Assembly: GCA_017482385.1 (NCBI GenBank)
Contig: JAFUNI010000023.1
Location: forward strand, 186,001 to 250,000
DNA length: 64,000 nucleotides
Reading direction: 5' to 3'
From: Oscillospiraceae bacterium
Lineage (GTDB): Bacteria; Bacillota; Clostridia; Oscillospirales; Oscillospiraceae
Shown here: one piece after another, positions 24,345-32,174 of the stretch
Layout of the letters: each line of letters starts with the position of its first letter
Numbering within the stretch: position 1 is the stretch's first letter
The notes under the pieces: generated by a model
Seen by the model: only the letters and a program-made list of their open reading frames with translations
Told to the model about the DNA's origin: nothing
The model's database searches: none
Program-made: the position numbers and the translations under genes

Positions 24345-25448
24345 ATGAAAGTAACGCTGGAACACACAACGAAGAAATTTCCCGGTTTTAGCAGAAAACA
24401 GCCCGATGTGGTTGCTGTGAATGATGTGAGTCTTGAGATTCCTGACGGCCTTTTAGTAGGACTTCTTGGACCGTCCGGTTGTGGCAAGAGCACTACTTTA
24501 AATTTGCTTAGTGGCTTGCTGAAGCCATCTTCCGGCAAGATTTTCTTCGGTGAGGATGATGTTACCAATTTGCCGCCGGAGAACAGGGGAGTGGGCCTTG
24601 TTTTTCAAAACTATGCACTCTACCCTCATTTAACAGTACTTCAGAATATTATCTTTCCGCTGCAGAACTTGAAAGGAAAAGATAAGCTTACCAAGACCCA
24701 AATGAAAGATAAGGCTTTGGAAGTGGCCAAGCTGGTACAATTGGAAGGCCTTATGGACAGAAAGCCCAGTGAACTTTCCGGCGGTCAGCAGCAGCGTGTG
24801 GCTATTGCCAGAGCGCTTGTTAAGATGCCTCGTATTTTGTTGCTTGACGAACCTCTTTCCAATTTGGATGCCAGATTGCGTTTACAGACCCGGGAAGAGA
24901 TCCGCCGCATTCAGCGGCAGACCGGAATCACAACTGTGTTTGTCACCCACGATCAGGAGGAGGCTATGAGTATCTCCGACTTAATCGTGGTTATGAAGGA
25001 CGGTGTCATCCATCAAGTGGGAAAGCCGCAGGAGGTTTATGATGATCCCGAGGATCTGTTTGTAGCAAAGTTCTTGGGCACACCCCCTGTGAATGTATTC
25101 CGGGGTCGAATCGAGAAGGAACAGCTTTACATTGGTGATGAATGTGTATTGCATACTCCCGGTGTTTCCGATAGGGAGGTCTTTGCAGCCATTCGTCCTG
25201 AGGGCTTTGAATTGAATGAAAACGGTGCTTTGACCTGCGATTTGCAACGGGTTGAGGTAATGGGCAGGGATGTAAGTGTTGTGTGCAGCCATGTCGATTG
25301 CGAAAACGCAGCTATTCGTGCTATTGTCAGTGCTGATAATCCCGTTAACGCATCTGCTACGAAAGTCCGTTTTGATATAAAACCCCACAAGCTGCACATT
25401 TTTGACGTCGAAACCCAGCAGCGAATTGCGCTTGAAACGCTGCAATAG
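24345..25448 (+). CDS. Carbohydrate ABC importer ATPase (MsmK/UgpC type)
   Basis: The 367-aa ATPase has Walker A LLGPSGCGKSTTLN, Q-loop QNYALYPHLTV, signature LSGGQQQRVAIARAL and Walker B ILLLDEPLSNLDARLR. A C-terminal TOBE-like regulatory domain carries AIRPEGFEL. It energises the two permeases encoded downstream. Unlike shared MsmK ATPases, this one is encoded within its own operon and comes first. The start at 24345 follows AAGGATGG. Confidence 0.92.
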   Translation: MKVTLEHTTKKFPGFSRKQPDVVAVNDVSLEIPDGLLVGLLGPSGCGKSTTLNLLSGLLKPSSGKIFFGEDDVTNLPPENRGVGLVFQNYALYPHLTVLQNIIFPLQNLKGKDKLTKTQMKDKALEVAKLVQLEGLMDRKPSELSGGQQQRVAIARALVKMPRILLLDEPLSNLDARLRLQTREEIRRIQRQTGITTVFVTHDQEEAMSISDLIVVMKDGVIHQVGKPQEVYDDPEDLFVAKFLGTPPVNVFRGRIEKEQLYIGDECVLHTPGVSDREVFAAIRPEGFELNENGALTCDLQRVEVMGRDVSVVCSHVDCENAAIRAIVSADNPVNASATKVRFDIKPHKLHIFDVETQQRIALETLQ

Positions 25449-25459
25449 GGGAGTGGATT

Positions 25460-26350
25460 ATGGAAAACAGAAACTATAAAGGATGGCTGTATTTGTTGCC
25501 GGCGGTTTTGTTCCTCGGCGTATTTATGGTATATCCGCTTATTGATGTATTTATTTACTCCTTTGAGGAAGGCTTCCATTCCGCATCTCAAACCTATTAC
25601 GGTATTGGTTTGCAAAACTATTCCTATGTACTGCGGGACCCTTATTTTCTGCAGGCGCTGAAAAATACCATTTTGCTGGTAGCAATAACAGTGCCGCTGT
25701 CAACGGGTATTGCGTTGGTGATCTCTGTTGGCCTTGCCTCTATCAAAGGTCTGCGGAAACTGTTTCAGACAGTTTATTTTCTGCCCTACGTTACAAACAC
25801 TTTGGCAGTTGGCCTGGTGTTTATGATCTTATTCCAAAGAACACCCTACACCGATGGCTTTGCAAATATGGTGATTGGCTGGTTTGGTGGGGGACCTGTT
25901 GACTTTATTGACGGTCCTTATTGGGCAAAAATGTTTGTGCTGTGCTTTTACACCATTTGGGTTGTTATGCCCTTTAAGATTTTGGTGCTTACCACAGCAC
26001 TGGCTTCTGTGAATGAAACCTATTACAATGCAGCCAGAGTGGACGGCACATCCAAATTCCGCATTTTTACCCGCATTACGCTGCCGCTGATCTCGCCCAC
26101 GATGTTTTATCTTGTGATTACAGGCTTTATCGGTGCATTTAAGGCCTACAGTGATGCCGTGGCACTGTTTGGCACGGACTTGAACGTGGCCGGGATGAAT
26201 ACGATCGTTGGCTATGTTTACGATATGCTTTACGGTAATAACGGTGGCTATCCTTCTTATGCTTCTGCCGCAGCTATTATTCTGTTTGTGATTGTGTTGA
26301 CCATCACCTGCATCAATCTGCTGGTCAGCCGCAAGCACGTCCATTATTAA
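25460..26350 (+). CDS. Sugar-type ABC permease (MalF/UgpA-like)
   Basis: The 296-aa product has six predicted membrane helices starting WLYLLPAVLFLGVFMVYPLIDVFIYSF. The cytoplasmic EAA loop is YYNAARVDGTSKFRIFTRITLPLISPTMFY, which docks on the ATPase. It forms the translocation pore with the next gene product. The spacing of 11 nt on each side supports one operon. Confidence 0.92.
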   Translation: MENRNYKGWLYLLPAVLFLGVFMVYPLIDVFIYSFEEGFHSASQTYYGIGLQNYSYVLRDPYFLQALKNTILLVAITVPLSTGIALVISVGLASIKGLRKLFQTVYFLPYVTNTLAVGLVFMILFQRTPYTDGFANMVIGWFGGGPVDFIDGPYWAKMFVLCFYTIWVVMPFKILVLTTALASVNETYYNAARVDGTSKFRIFTRITLPLISPTMFYLVITGFIGAFKAYSDAVALFGTDLNVAGMNTIVGYVYDMLYGNNGGYPSYASAAAIILFVIVLTITCINLLVSRKHVHY

Positions 26351-26361
26351 GGAGGCGCCCG

Positions 26362-27225
26362 ATGGATTACGAAAAAATTGAGCGTTCCGCAAAAGCACAA
26401 GCGCGCGGCATAAAAATGATTACATATACGGGACTGGCTATTTGGGGTTTGTTGGTTTTGTTTCCATTTTATTGGATGATTTTGACCTCTTTGAAGGGTT
26501 ACGGTGCATATAACTCGGAGTATATACCGCAACTGTACACACTTTCACCCACTCTGCAGAACTATGTGCAGGCCTTTACAGCAGTACCCTTGGCTAAGTT
26601 TTTTGTAAATACACTGGTTTTTACAGTCATTACGACTGCAATTATGCTGGTGGTAACGGTTTTGTCGGCCTATGCCTTTGCCAGGCTGAATTTCAAGGGA
26701 AAAGATCTGGTATTTACCCTGTTTTTAGCGCTGATGATGATTCCCAACGAACTGGTCGTGATCACAAACTATGTGACTGTCACGAACCTGGAAATGCGCA
26801 ATACCTTTGCAGGTCTGATTTTGCCGTCGGTAGCGTCCGTGTTCTATATCTACCTGCTTAAGGAGAATTTTGCGCAGGTTCCCAATGAGCTGTATTATGC
26901 CGCAAAGGTTGATGGAACAACGGATTTTAAGTACCTGCTTCGGGTTATGGTTCCCATTTGTAAGCCTACTTTGGTTACGATTACCATTTTGAAGGTGATT
27001 GAATGTTGGAATTCCTATGTTTGGCCTCGGCTGGTAACGGATGAAGAAAGCCATTTCTTAGTGTCCAACGGAATCCAGGCCATTCGGGAAACCGGATTCG
27101 GCAGAGAGAATATTCCGGCGATGATGGCGGCAGTTGTTGCTATTTCTTTGCCGCTGATCGTGCTGTTCTTGCTGTTCCGAAACAAAATTATGGAGGGCGT
27201 GTCCAGAGGAGGTACCAAAGGATGA
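26362..27225 (+). CDS. Sugar-type ABC permease (MalG/UgpE-like)
   Basis: The 287-aa product has six membrane helices and the EAA motif YYAAKVDGTTDFKYLLRVMVPICKPTLVT. The N-terminus GLLVLFPFYWMILTSLK is typical of the MalG partner. Its ATGA stop overlaps the binding-protein start, so production of the two is coupled. Confidence 0.92.
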   Translation: MDYEKIERSAKAQARGIKMITYTGLAIWGLLVLFPFYWMILTSLKGYGAYNSEYIPQLYTLSPTLQNYVQAFTAVPLAKFFVNTLVFTVITTAIMLVVTVLSAYAFARLNFKGKDLVFTLFLALMMIPNELVVITNYVTVTNLEMRNTFAGLILPSVASVFYIYLLKENFAQVPNELYYAAKVDGTTDFKYLLRVMVPICKPTLVTITILKVIECWNSYVWPRLVTDEESHFLVSNGIQAIRETGFGRENIPAMMAAVVAISLPLIVLFLLFRNKIMEGVSRGGTKG

Positions 27226-28826
27226 AAAGAATGCTTTGCTTGCTCCTTGTGATCAGCTCTTTGTTTAGTCTTACTGCTTGTCACGGCAAAAAGGTGGAAC
27301 AGGGTCAGCCTGCCGTTGCACCCATTACAAATTTTGCGATTCCGGAAAACTTTGACACATCCAGACAGTTTGAAATCAGTTTTTGGGCAAAGAACGATAA
27401 CAACAGCACCCAACGGGAAATTTATACCAAGGCGGTTGCTGACTTTGAAAAAATATATCCCAATATTACTGTAAAACTAAAGCTTTACAACGATTATGGC
27501 GATATTTATAAGGATGTAATTACAAACATCCCAACCAATACAACTCCCAATGTGTGCATCACATATCCCGACCACATTGCTACATATTTGACGGGTGCAG
27601 ATACAGTGCTGCCTTTGGATAAGCTGCTTTATGATCCGGTTTATGGCTTAGGTGGCAGCGATGTCAAGTTTGATGCGCCTAAGGCGGAAGAGATCATCCC
27701 ACAATTTTTGAATGAATGCTCTTTTGACGGCCATTATTATGCCGTGCCCTATATGCGTTCCACAGAAGCTTGCTATGTGAATAAGACTTATGTTGAGAAG
27801 TTGGGGTATACATTGCCTGATGTTCTGACTTGGGACTTTGTGTGGGAAGTGAGCCAGGCAGCAATGAAAAAGGATACTGCCGGGAACTTTGCGGTAAACG
27901 GCCAAAAGGTGATGATTCCCTTCATCTATAAGTCTACGGACAATATGATGATCCAAATGTTAAAGCAGAAGAATGCCGGTTATTCAACTGCAGCGGGGGA
28001 AATAAAGATTTTTAACGACACAACTCAAAGTATCCTGGAAACAATCGCTGTGAACGCTAAGGATCGCGCATTTTCGACATTTAAGATCGGTGGCTACCCC
28101 GCTAATTATCTAAATGCCGGACAGTGCATTTTTGCTGTTGATTCTACAGCCGGTGCTACCTGGATGGGCTGCGATGCGCCCCTTATCGACATTGCTGAAG
28201 AAAAGCTTGTAAAGTTTGAAACGGTTGTCAAGCCGATTCCGCAGTTTGATACGGAGAATCCCAAGATGATCTCCCAAGGACCTTCTATGTGTCTGTTCAA
28301 TAAAGAAGATCCACAGGAGGTACTGGCAAGCTGGCTGTTTGCCCAGTATATGCTCACCAACCCTGTACAGATCGCCTATGCCCAAACCGAGGGTTATGCG
28401 CCTGTTACTTCCAAGGCTCAAAATAGCGCTGAATATTTGGACTATTTGAGTCGCAGCGGTGAAAACAATGATCTTTACTACAATGTGAAGATCGATGCTA
28501 CCAGACTGCTGATGGAAAATACTGAGAGCACCTTCGTTACCCCTGTCTTTAACGGTTCAACCTCCCTTCGTAATGCGGCAGGTCAGCTGATAGAGAGTGT
28601 AACAAAGGCTGTTCGAAGAGGAAAGGATCTGGACTATCCGGCCCTCTATGATGAGGTTACATCTTTGTACCATCTTGATGAGATTATTGCAGATAAAGAG
28701 GAAGCCTTGCCCACTGGCGCCGTTTTTCTGATTGCCGGATTGGGAATTTGCTGGACCGGTATTATTATTTCTGTGATATTCGATGCCAATAAAAAGAGAA
28801 TGAAGAAAAAACAGGAAAAGTATTGA
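27222..28826 (+). CDS. Extracellular solute-binding lipoprotein with C-terminal membrane helix
   Basis: The 534-aa product has a lipoprotein signal (MKRMLCLLLVISSLFSLTAC, lipobox LTAC). The CUT1-type sugar-binding fold follows: FEISFWAKNDNNSTQREIYTKAVADFEKIYPNITVKLK, PYMRSTEACYVNKTYVEKLG, and a DFVWEVSQAAMKK hinge. Unusually, the C-terminus adds a hydrophobic helix (GAVFLIAGLGICWTGIIISVIF) and a basic tail (KKRMKKKQEKY), so the protein would be anchored at both ends. The ligand cannot be named. It is the last gene of the importer operon. Confidence 0.87.
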   Translation: MKRMLCLLLVISSLFSLTACHGKKVEQGQPAVAPITNFAIPENFDTSRQFEISFWAKNDNNSTQREIYTKAVADFEKIYPNITVKLKLYNDYGDIYKDVITNIPTNTTPNVCITYPDHIATYLTGADTVLPLDKLLYDPVYGLGGSDVKFDAPKAEEIIPQFLNECSFDGHYYAVPYMRSTEACYVNKTYVEKLGYTLPDVLTWDFVWEVSQAAMKKDTAGNFAVNGQKVMIPFIYKSTDNMMIQMLKQKNAGYSTAAGEIKIFNDTTQSILETIAVNAKDRAFSTFKIGGYPANYLNAGQCIFAVDSTAGATWMGCDAPLIDIAEEKLVKFETVVKPIPQFDTENPKMISQGPSMCLFNKEDPQEVLASWLFAQYMLTNPVQIAYAQTEGYAPVTSKAQNSAEYLDYLSRSGENNDLYYNVKIDATRLLMENTESTFVTPVFNGSTSLRNAAGQLIESVTKAVRRGKDLDYPALYDEVTSLYHLDEIIADKEEALPTGAVFLIAGLGICWTGIIISVIFDANKKRMKKKQEKY

Positions 28827-28850
28827 TTTTTTGAAAAAGTGGAGTATAAT
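28823..28850 (+). promoter_or_regulatory. Promoter for lipoprotein gene at 28889
   Basis: TTGATT (28823-28828), 16 nt, TATAAT (28845-28850). The -35 overlaps the stop codon of the preceding gene. Confidence 0.7.
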
Positions 28851-28888
28851 GACTTTGTCAAAATAAACCTGTAAAGGAGTTTGAAAAA

Positions 28889-29635
28889 ATGAAAAAGATT
28901 ATCGCACTGTTGTTGGTTGTTTGCATGGTAGTCTGCTTTGCTGCTTGTGGTAAGAAGGCCGAGACCCCTGCTGACTCCAAGGCCACCGAAGCCACAAAAG
29001 CTACTGAAGCCCTTACGCAGCCCGACGAAAAGAAGGTTATGACCTACGCTGAGTACGCTGCTGCTGCTATTGATGCTGAGGTTGTAGTTGAGACCTATGT
29101 TCAGGCTACTCAGAGCTGGTGGGAAGACAAGATCACCGTCTACTGCCAGAGCAAGGATGGCGCTTACTTCGCTTACGAGCTGAAGTGCTCCGAGGAAGAT
29201 TCCAAGAAGATGGTTCCCGGCACCAAGATTCGCATCACCGGCACCAAGGGTGAATGGGAAGGCGAAGTCGAGATTATGGATGGCACCTTTGAGTTTGTTG
29301 AGGGCGACAAATTCGTTGCTGAGGCTTTCGATGCCACCGCTCTGCTGGGCACCGACGATCTGATCAAGCACCAGAACGAGAAGGTTGCCTTCAAGGGTAT
29401 GACTGTTAAGAAGGTTGCCTATCAGAACGATCAGCCCGGCAAGGACATTTATGTGACCTTGGGTCTGGCTGAAAAGTCCTATGAGTTCTGCGTTGAGAGC
29501 TACCTGACCGCTCCCGATTCCGACCTGTACAAGGCTGTTGGCGAGCTGAAGGCCGGCGATGTTGTTGATGTTGAGGGCTTCCTGTACTGGTACCAGGGTG
29601 CTAACCCCCATATCACCAGCGTTACCAAGAAGTAA
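28889..29635 (+). CDS. Lipoprotein with OB-fold-like domain, unknown function
   Basis: The 248-aa product has a signal peptide with lipobox FAAC (MKKIIALLLVVCMVVCFAACGKK), then an Ala/Thr/Lys-rich linker. A beta-rich domain of about 190 aa follows, with two repeated GTKIRITG / GDVVDVEGF elements that read like two OB-type barrels. I do not recognise the family. Codon choice is markedly more uniform than in neighbours (GCT, AAG, CTG, ACC dominate), which usually marks strong expression. It has its own promoter and terminator. Confidence 0.75.
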   Translation: MKKIIALLLVVCMVVCFAACGKKAETPADSKATEATKATEALTQPDEKKVMTYAEYAAAAIDAEVVVETYVQATQSWWEDKITVYCQSKDGAYFAYELKCSEEDSKKMVPGTKIRITGTKGEWEGEVEIMDGTFEFVEGDKFVAEAFDATALLGTDDLIKHQNEKVAFKGMTVKKVAYQNDQPGKDIYVTLGLAEKSYEFCVESYLTAPDSDLYKAVGELKAGDVVDVEGFLYWYQGANPHITSVTKK

Positions 29636-29645
29636 TTACATAGAT

Positions 29646-29679
29646 TCAGCACCTGCTTTTCAGCAGGTGCTGATTTTTT
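29646..29679 (+). terminator. Intrinsic terminator
   Basis: Stem TCAGCACCTGC (29646-29656) / GCAGGTGCTGA (29663-29673) followed by T6. Confidence 0.92.
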
Positions 29680-29734
29680 ATGTAGAAATCCCGGCGCTGC
29701 TGTGCTATGATTGTAAGCAGGATGGTGATAAAAA

Positions 29735-30538
29735 ATGCCTAATATGATTGAGATTACAGATATTGCAGCACATGAGCTGGATGTGTTTGCCCGCTTGACA
29801 GAAGCCCAGCTTCGCAATCGGTTGGAGCCGGAAAAGGGGATATTTGTGGCTGAAAGCCCAAAGGTCATATCTGTGGCGTTGGATGCAGGCTTTCAGCCGG
29901 TTTCTCTTCTAATGGAGCGACGGCATATTGACGGTGACGGCAAGGCGATCATTGACCGCTGCGGTAATGTTCCTGTGTACACGGCAGACAGAGAAGTTTT
30001 GGAAACACTGACAGGTTACAGGTTGACACGAGGCGTGCTCTGCGCCATGCGCAGACCGAAAGCAGCAGCTCCAGAGTCTGTTTGCTTGAATGCAAAGCGT
30101 ATTGCTGTGTTGGAGGGCGTTGTGGATTCTACCAATATTGGCGCAATTTTTCGTTCAGCGGCGGCATTGGGGATAGATGGTATTTTGCTTACAGATACCA
30201 GCTGTGATCCGTTGTGCCGCAGAGCTGTGCGTGTGAGCATGGGTACGGTATTTCAAATACCCTGGGCCAGGGTTTCGGATAATTGGCTGCAAATGCTCAA
30301 GGGTATGGGTTTCAAAACTGCGGCTATGGCATTAAGCAATAATGCGGTATCCATAGATGATCCCAAATTGAAATCAGCAGAAAAACTGGCCATTGTCTTA
30401 GGAACGGAAGGGGACGGTCTATCAGATAAAACCATTGCAGACTGTGATTTTACAGTTTGCATTCCTATGTATCACGGCGTAGATTCATTGAATGTTGCTG
30501 CAGCCAGCGCAGTGGCATTTTGGGAATTAAGAGGATAA
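29735..30538 (+). CDS. TrmH/SpoU-family RNA 2'-O-methyltransferase
   Basis: The 267-aa product has an N-terminal substrate-binding domain with LRNRLEPEKGIFVAESPKVI. The knotted SPOUT methyltransferase domain has NIGAIFRSAAALGIDGILLT (motif 1), VLGTEGDGLS (motif 2) and CIPMYHGVDSLNVAAASAVAFW (motif 3), the SAM-binding trefoil. The target (23S rRNA or a tRNA) is not predictable. It is followed by a strong terminator and appears monocistronic. Confidence 0.9.
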   Translation: MPNMIEITDIAAHELDVFARLTEAQLRNRLEPEKGIFVAESPKVISVALDAGFQPVSLLMERRHIDGDGKAIIDRCGNVPVYTADREVLETLTGYRLTRGVLCAMRRPKAAAPESVCLNAKRIAVLEGVVDSTNIGAIFRSAAALGIDGILLTDTSCDPLCRRAVRVSMGTVFQIPWARVSDNWLQMLKGMGFKTAAMALSNNAVSIDDPKLKSAEKLAIVLGTEGDGLSDKTIADCDFTVCIPMYHGVDSLNVAAASAVAFWELRG

Positions 30539-30548
30539 ATTGTATATA

Positions 30549-30581
30549 ATGGCAAGGCTTTCAAGCCTTGCCATTTTTTTA
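30549..30581 (+). terminator. Intrinsic terminator
   Basis: The 12-bp stem ATGGCAAGGCTT (30549-30560) / AAGCCTTGCCAT (30563-30574) has a 2-nt gap and is followed by T7. Confidence 0.92.
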
Positions 30582-30662
30582 TTGCTCCGCTACCCAATTC
30601 CGACGGAATAAATTGTGTAAAAAGATTATATTAGGGTTGATTAAACCAAGGAGGAGAAAATT

Positions 30663-30980
30663 ATGCAACTTACAAGCTATCTCCAGGATGGGATGCTTAC
30701 CATTGTGCTGACAGGTGAGATCGATCACCACTGCGCTAAACATTACATCCGGACAATAACAGCAAAAATCGAAGCCTACACGCCACAAATCTGCATTTTG
30801 GATTTTCAAGAGGTGACTTTTATGGATTCTTCCGGAATCGCTGTGGTGATCAATGCTTTACGCAATATGGCTAAAATCGAAGGGAAATTAGAGCTTGCAG
30901 GGTTGCAACCACAGCCGATGAAGGTTTTCCGGGCATCCGGTGTGGACAAGCTTATCACAATGAAGGAGGAAGTAAAATGA
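30663..30980 (+). CDS. spoIIAA: Anti-sigma F factor antagonist SpoIIAA
   Basis: The 105-aa STAS-domain protein has TGEIDHHCAKHYIRT and the phosphorylation site FMDSSGIAVVINALRNM (Ser56/57). Dephosphorylated SpoIIAA releases SigF from SpoIIAB in the forespore. It is first in a three-gene spoIIA operon with ATGA overlaps. GGAGGAG precedes the start. No convincing sigma-H promoter could be read in the 80 nt upstream. Confidence 0.95.
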   Translation: MQLTSYLQDGMLTIVLTGEIDHHCAKHYIRTITAKIEAYTPQICILDFQEVTFMDSSGIAVVINALRNMAKIEGKLELAGLQPQPMKVFRASGVDKLITMKEEVK

Positions 30981-31408
30981 AGTTCGAAAATTATATGATG
31001 CTGGAGTTTCCCAGTAAATCCACAAACGAAGGCTTTGCACGTTCTGCAGTTGCCTGTTTTGCGGCGCAGCTTGACCCTACCATGGAAGAATTGGGGGATA
31101 TTCGCACAGCGGTTTCCGAGGCAGTTACAAACTGCATTGTACATGCATACCCCGATGGCTTGGGTGTCATTAGCCTGCGCTGCCGCATACTGAAGGACAA
31201 TGTCTTGGATATTGTGATAAAAGATAGGGGGGTTGGCATCGAGAACTTGGAACAGGCCCGCAAACCGATGTTTACAACCGGTGGTGCTGAGCGAAGCGGA
31301 ATGGGTTTTACTATCATGGAAAGCTTTATGACCAGTTTTCAGGTCACATCCAAGCCCGGTAAAGGAACAACAGTACATATGCGCAGAAAGCTGCAGCGAC
31401 GCAAATGA
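30977..31408 (+). CDS. spoIIAB: Anti-sigma F factor / serine kinase SpoIIAB
   Basis: The 143-aa GHKL kinase has N-box EAVTNCIVHAYP, G1 DRGVGI and G2 SGMGFTIMESFM. It binds and inhibits SigF and phosphorylates SpoIIAA. Overlaps of 4 nt with both neighbours keep the three proteins in stoichiometric balance. Confidence 0.95.
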   Translation: MKFENYMMLEFPSKSTNEGFARSAVACFAAQLDPTMEELGDIRTAVSEAVTNCIVHAYPDGLGVISLRCRILKDNVLDIVIKDRGVGIENLEQARKPMFTTGGAERSGMGFTIMESFMTSFQVTSKPGKGTTVHMRRKLQRRK

Positions 31409-32109
31409 CTAAAACTGAGGAGCTGATCGCCCGCTGCCAGGCGGGGGATTCGGAGGCTAAGGAGACGCTCATTGTTGAAAACAGCGGACTAATTTGGTCA
31501 GTTGCCCGCAGGTTTTTGGGGCGAGGAACAGAAGCAGATGATGTATACCAACTGGCTTGTCTTGGTTTTTTGAAGGCGGTTGAAGGATTTGACTTGGCGT
31601 ATGGCACCCAGTTTTCAACCTATGCTGTTCCTAAAATTTCCGGTGAAATTCGACGATTCTTACGAGACGACGGTGCTGTTAAGGTATCCAGGAGTATTAA
31701 AGAGCAGGCGGCAACCATAAAAAGTGTGAGAAATCGATTGACCGGTAGCCTTGGCAGAGAGCCAACTGTCAGTGAGATTGCAGTGCAAACCGGATTTTCT
31801 TTGGAAGAGATCGCTATGGCGGAAAGTGCCACTGCCTCTGTTGAGTCTATACATCAAGTGACCGGGGATGAGGGTTTCACGCTGGAAAGTGTATTAACGG
31901 ACACCCAATCGGAGGAGGTACTATTGGAACAGTTAGCGCTGCACCAGGCAATCGAAAAGCTTCCGGAGCGGGAAGCGATGGTAATAAAACTCCGTTATTT
32001 CCACGGGCTGACCCAGCAACGAGTTTCTAAAGTGCTGGGTGTTAGTCAAGTGCAGGTGTCTAGAATCGAGAAAAGGGTATTGGAAAAATTGCGGGTACTT
32101 ATGACATAA
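31405..32109 (+). CDS. sigF: Sporulation sigma factor F
   Basis: The 234-aa sigma-70 family protein has region 2 LACLGFLKAVEGFDLAYGTQFSTYAVPKISGEIRRFLRDDG. Region 3 is around REPTVSEIAVQTGFSLEEI, and region 4 is LPEREAMVIKLRYFHGLTQQRVSKVLGVSQVQVSRIEKRVL. It directs forespore transcription. The operon position after spoIIAB distinguishes it from SigG. Confidence 0.95.
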   Translation: MTKTEELIARCQAGDSEAKETLIVENSGLIWSVARRFLGRGTEADDVYQLACLGFLKAVEGFDLAYGTQFSTYAVPKISGEIRRFLRDDGAVKVSRSIKEQAATIKSVRNRLTGSLGREPTVSEIAVQTGFSLEEIAMAESATASVESIHQVTGDEGFTLESVLTDTQSEEVLLEQLALHQAIEKLPEREAMVIKLRYFHGLTQQRVSKVLGVSQVQVSRIEKRVLEKLRVLMT

Positions 32110-32115
32110 AAGTTC

Positions 32116-32144
32116 TTTACCTTTGACGAAAAATGGAGTAAAAT
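32116..32144 (+). promoter_or_regulatory. Possible promoter for pcrA
   Basis: TTTACC (32116-32121), 17 nt, TAAAAT (32139-32144) in the gap between sigF and pcrA. Confidence 0.45.
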
Positions 32145-32174
32145 AAGTATATCTTACGAAATACGGGTGTACTT

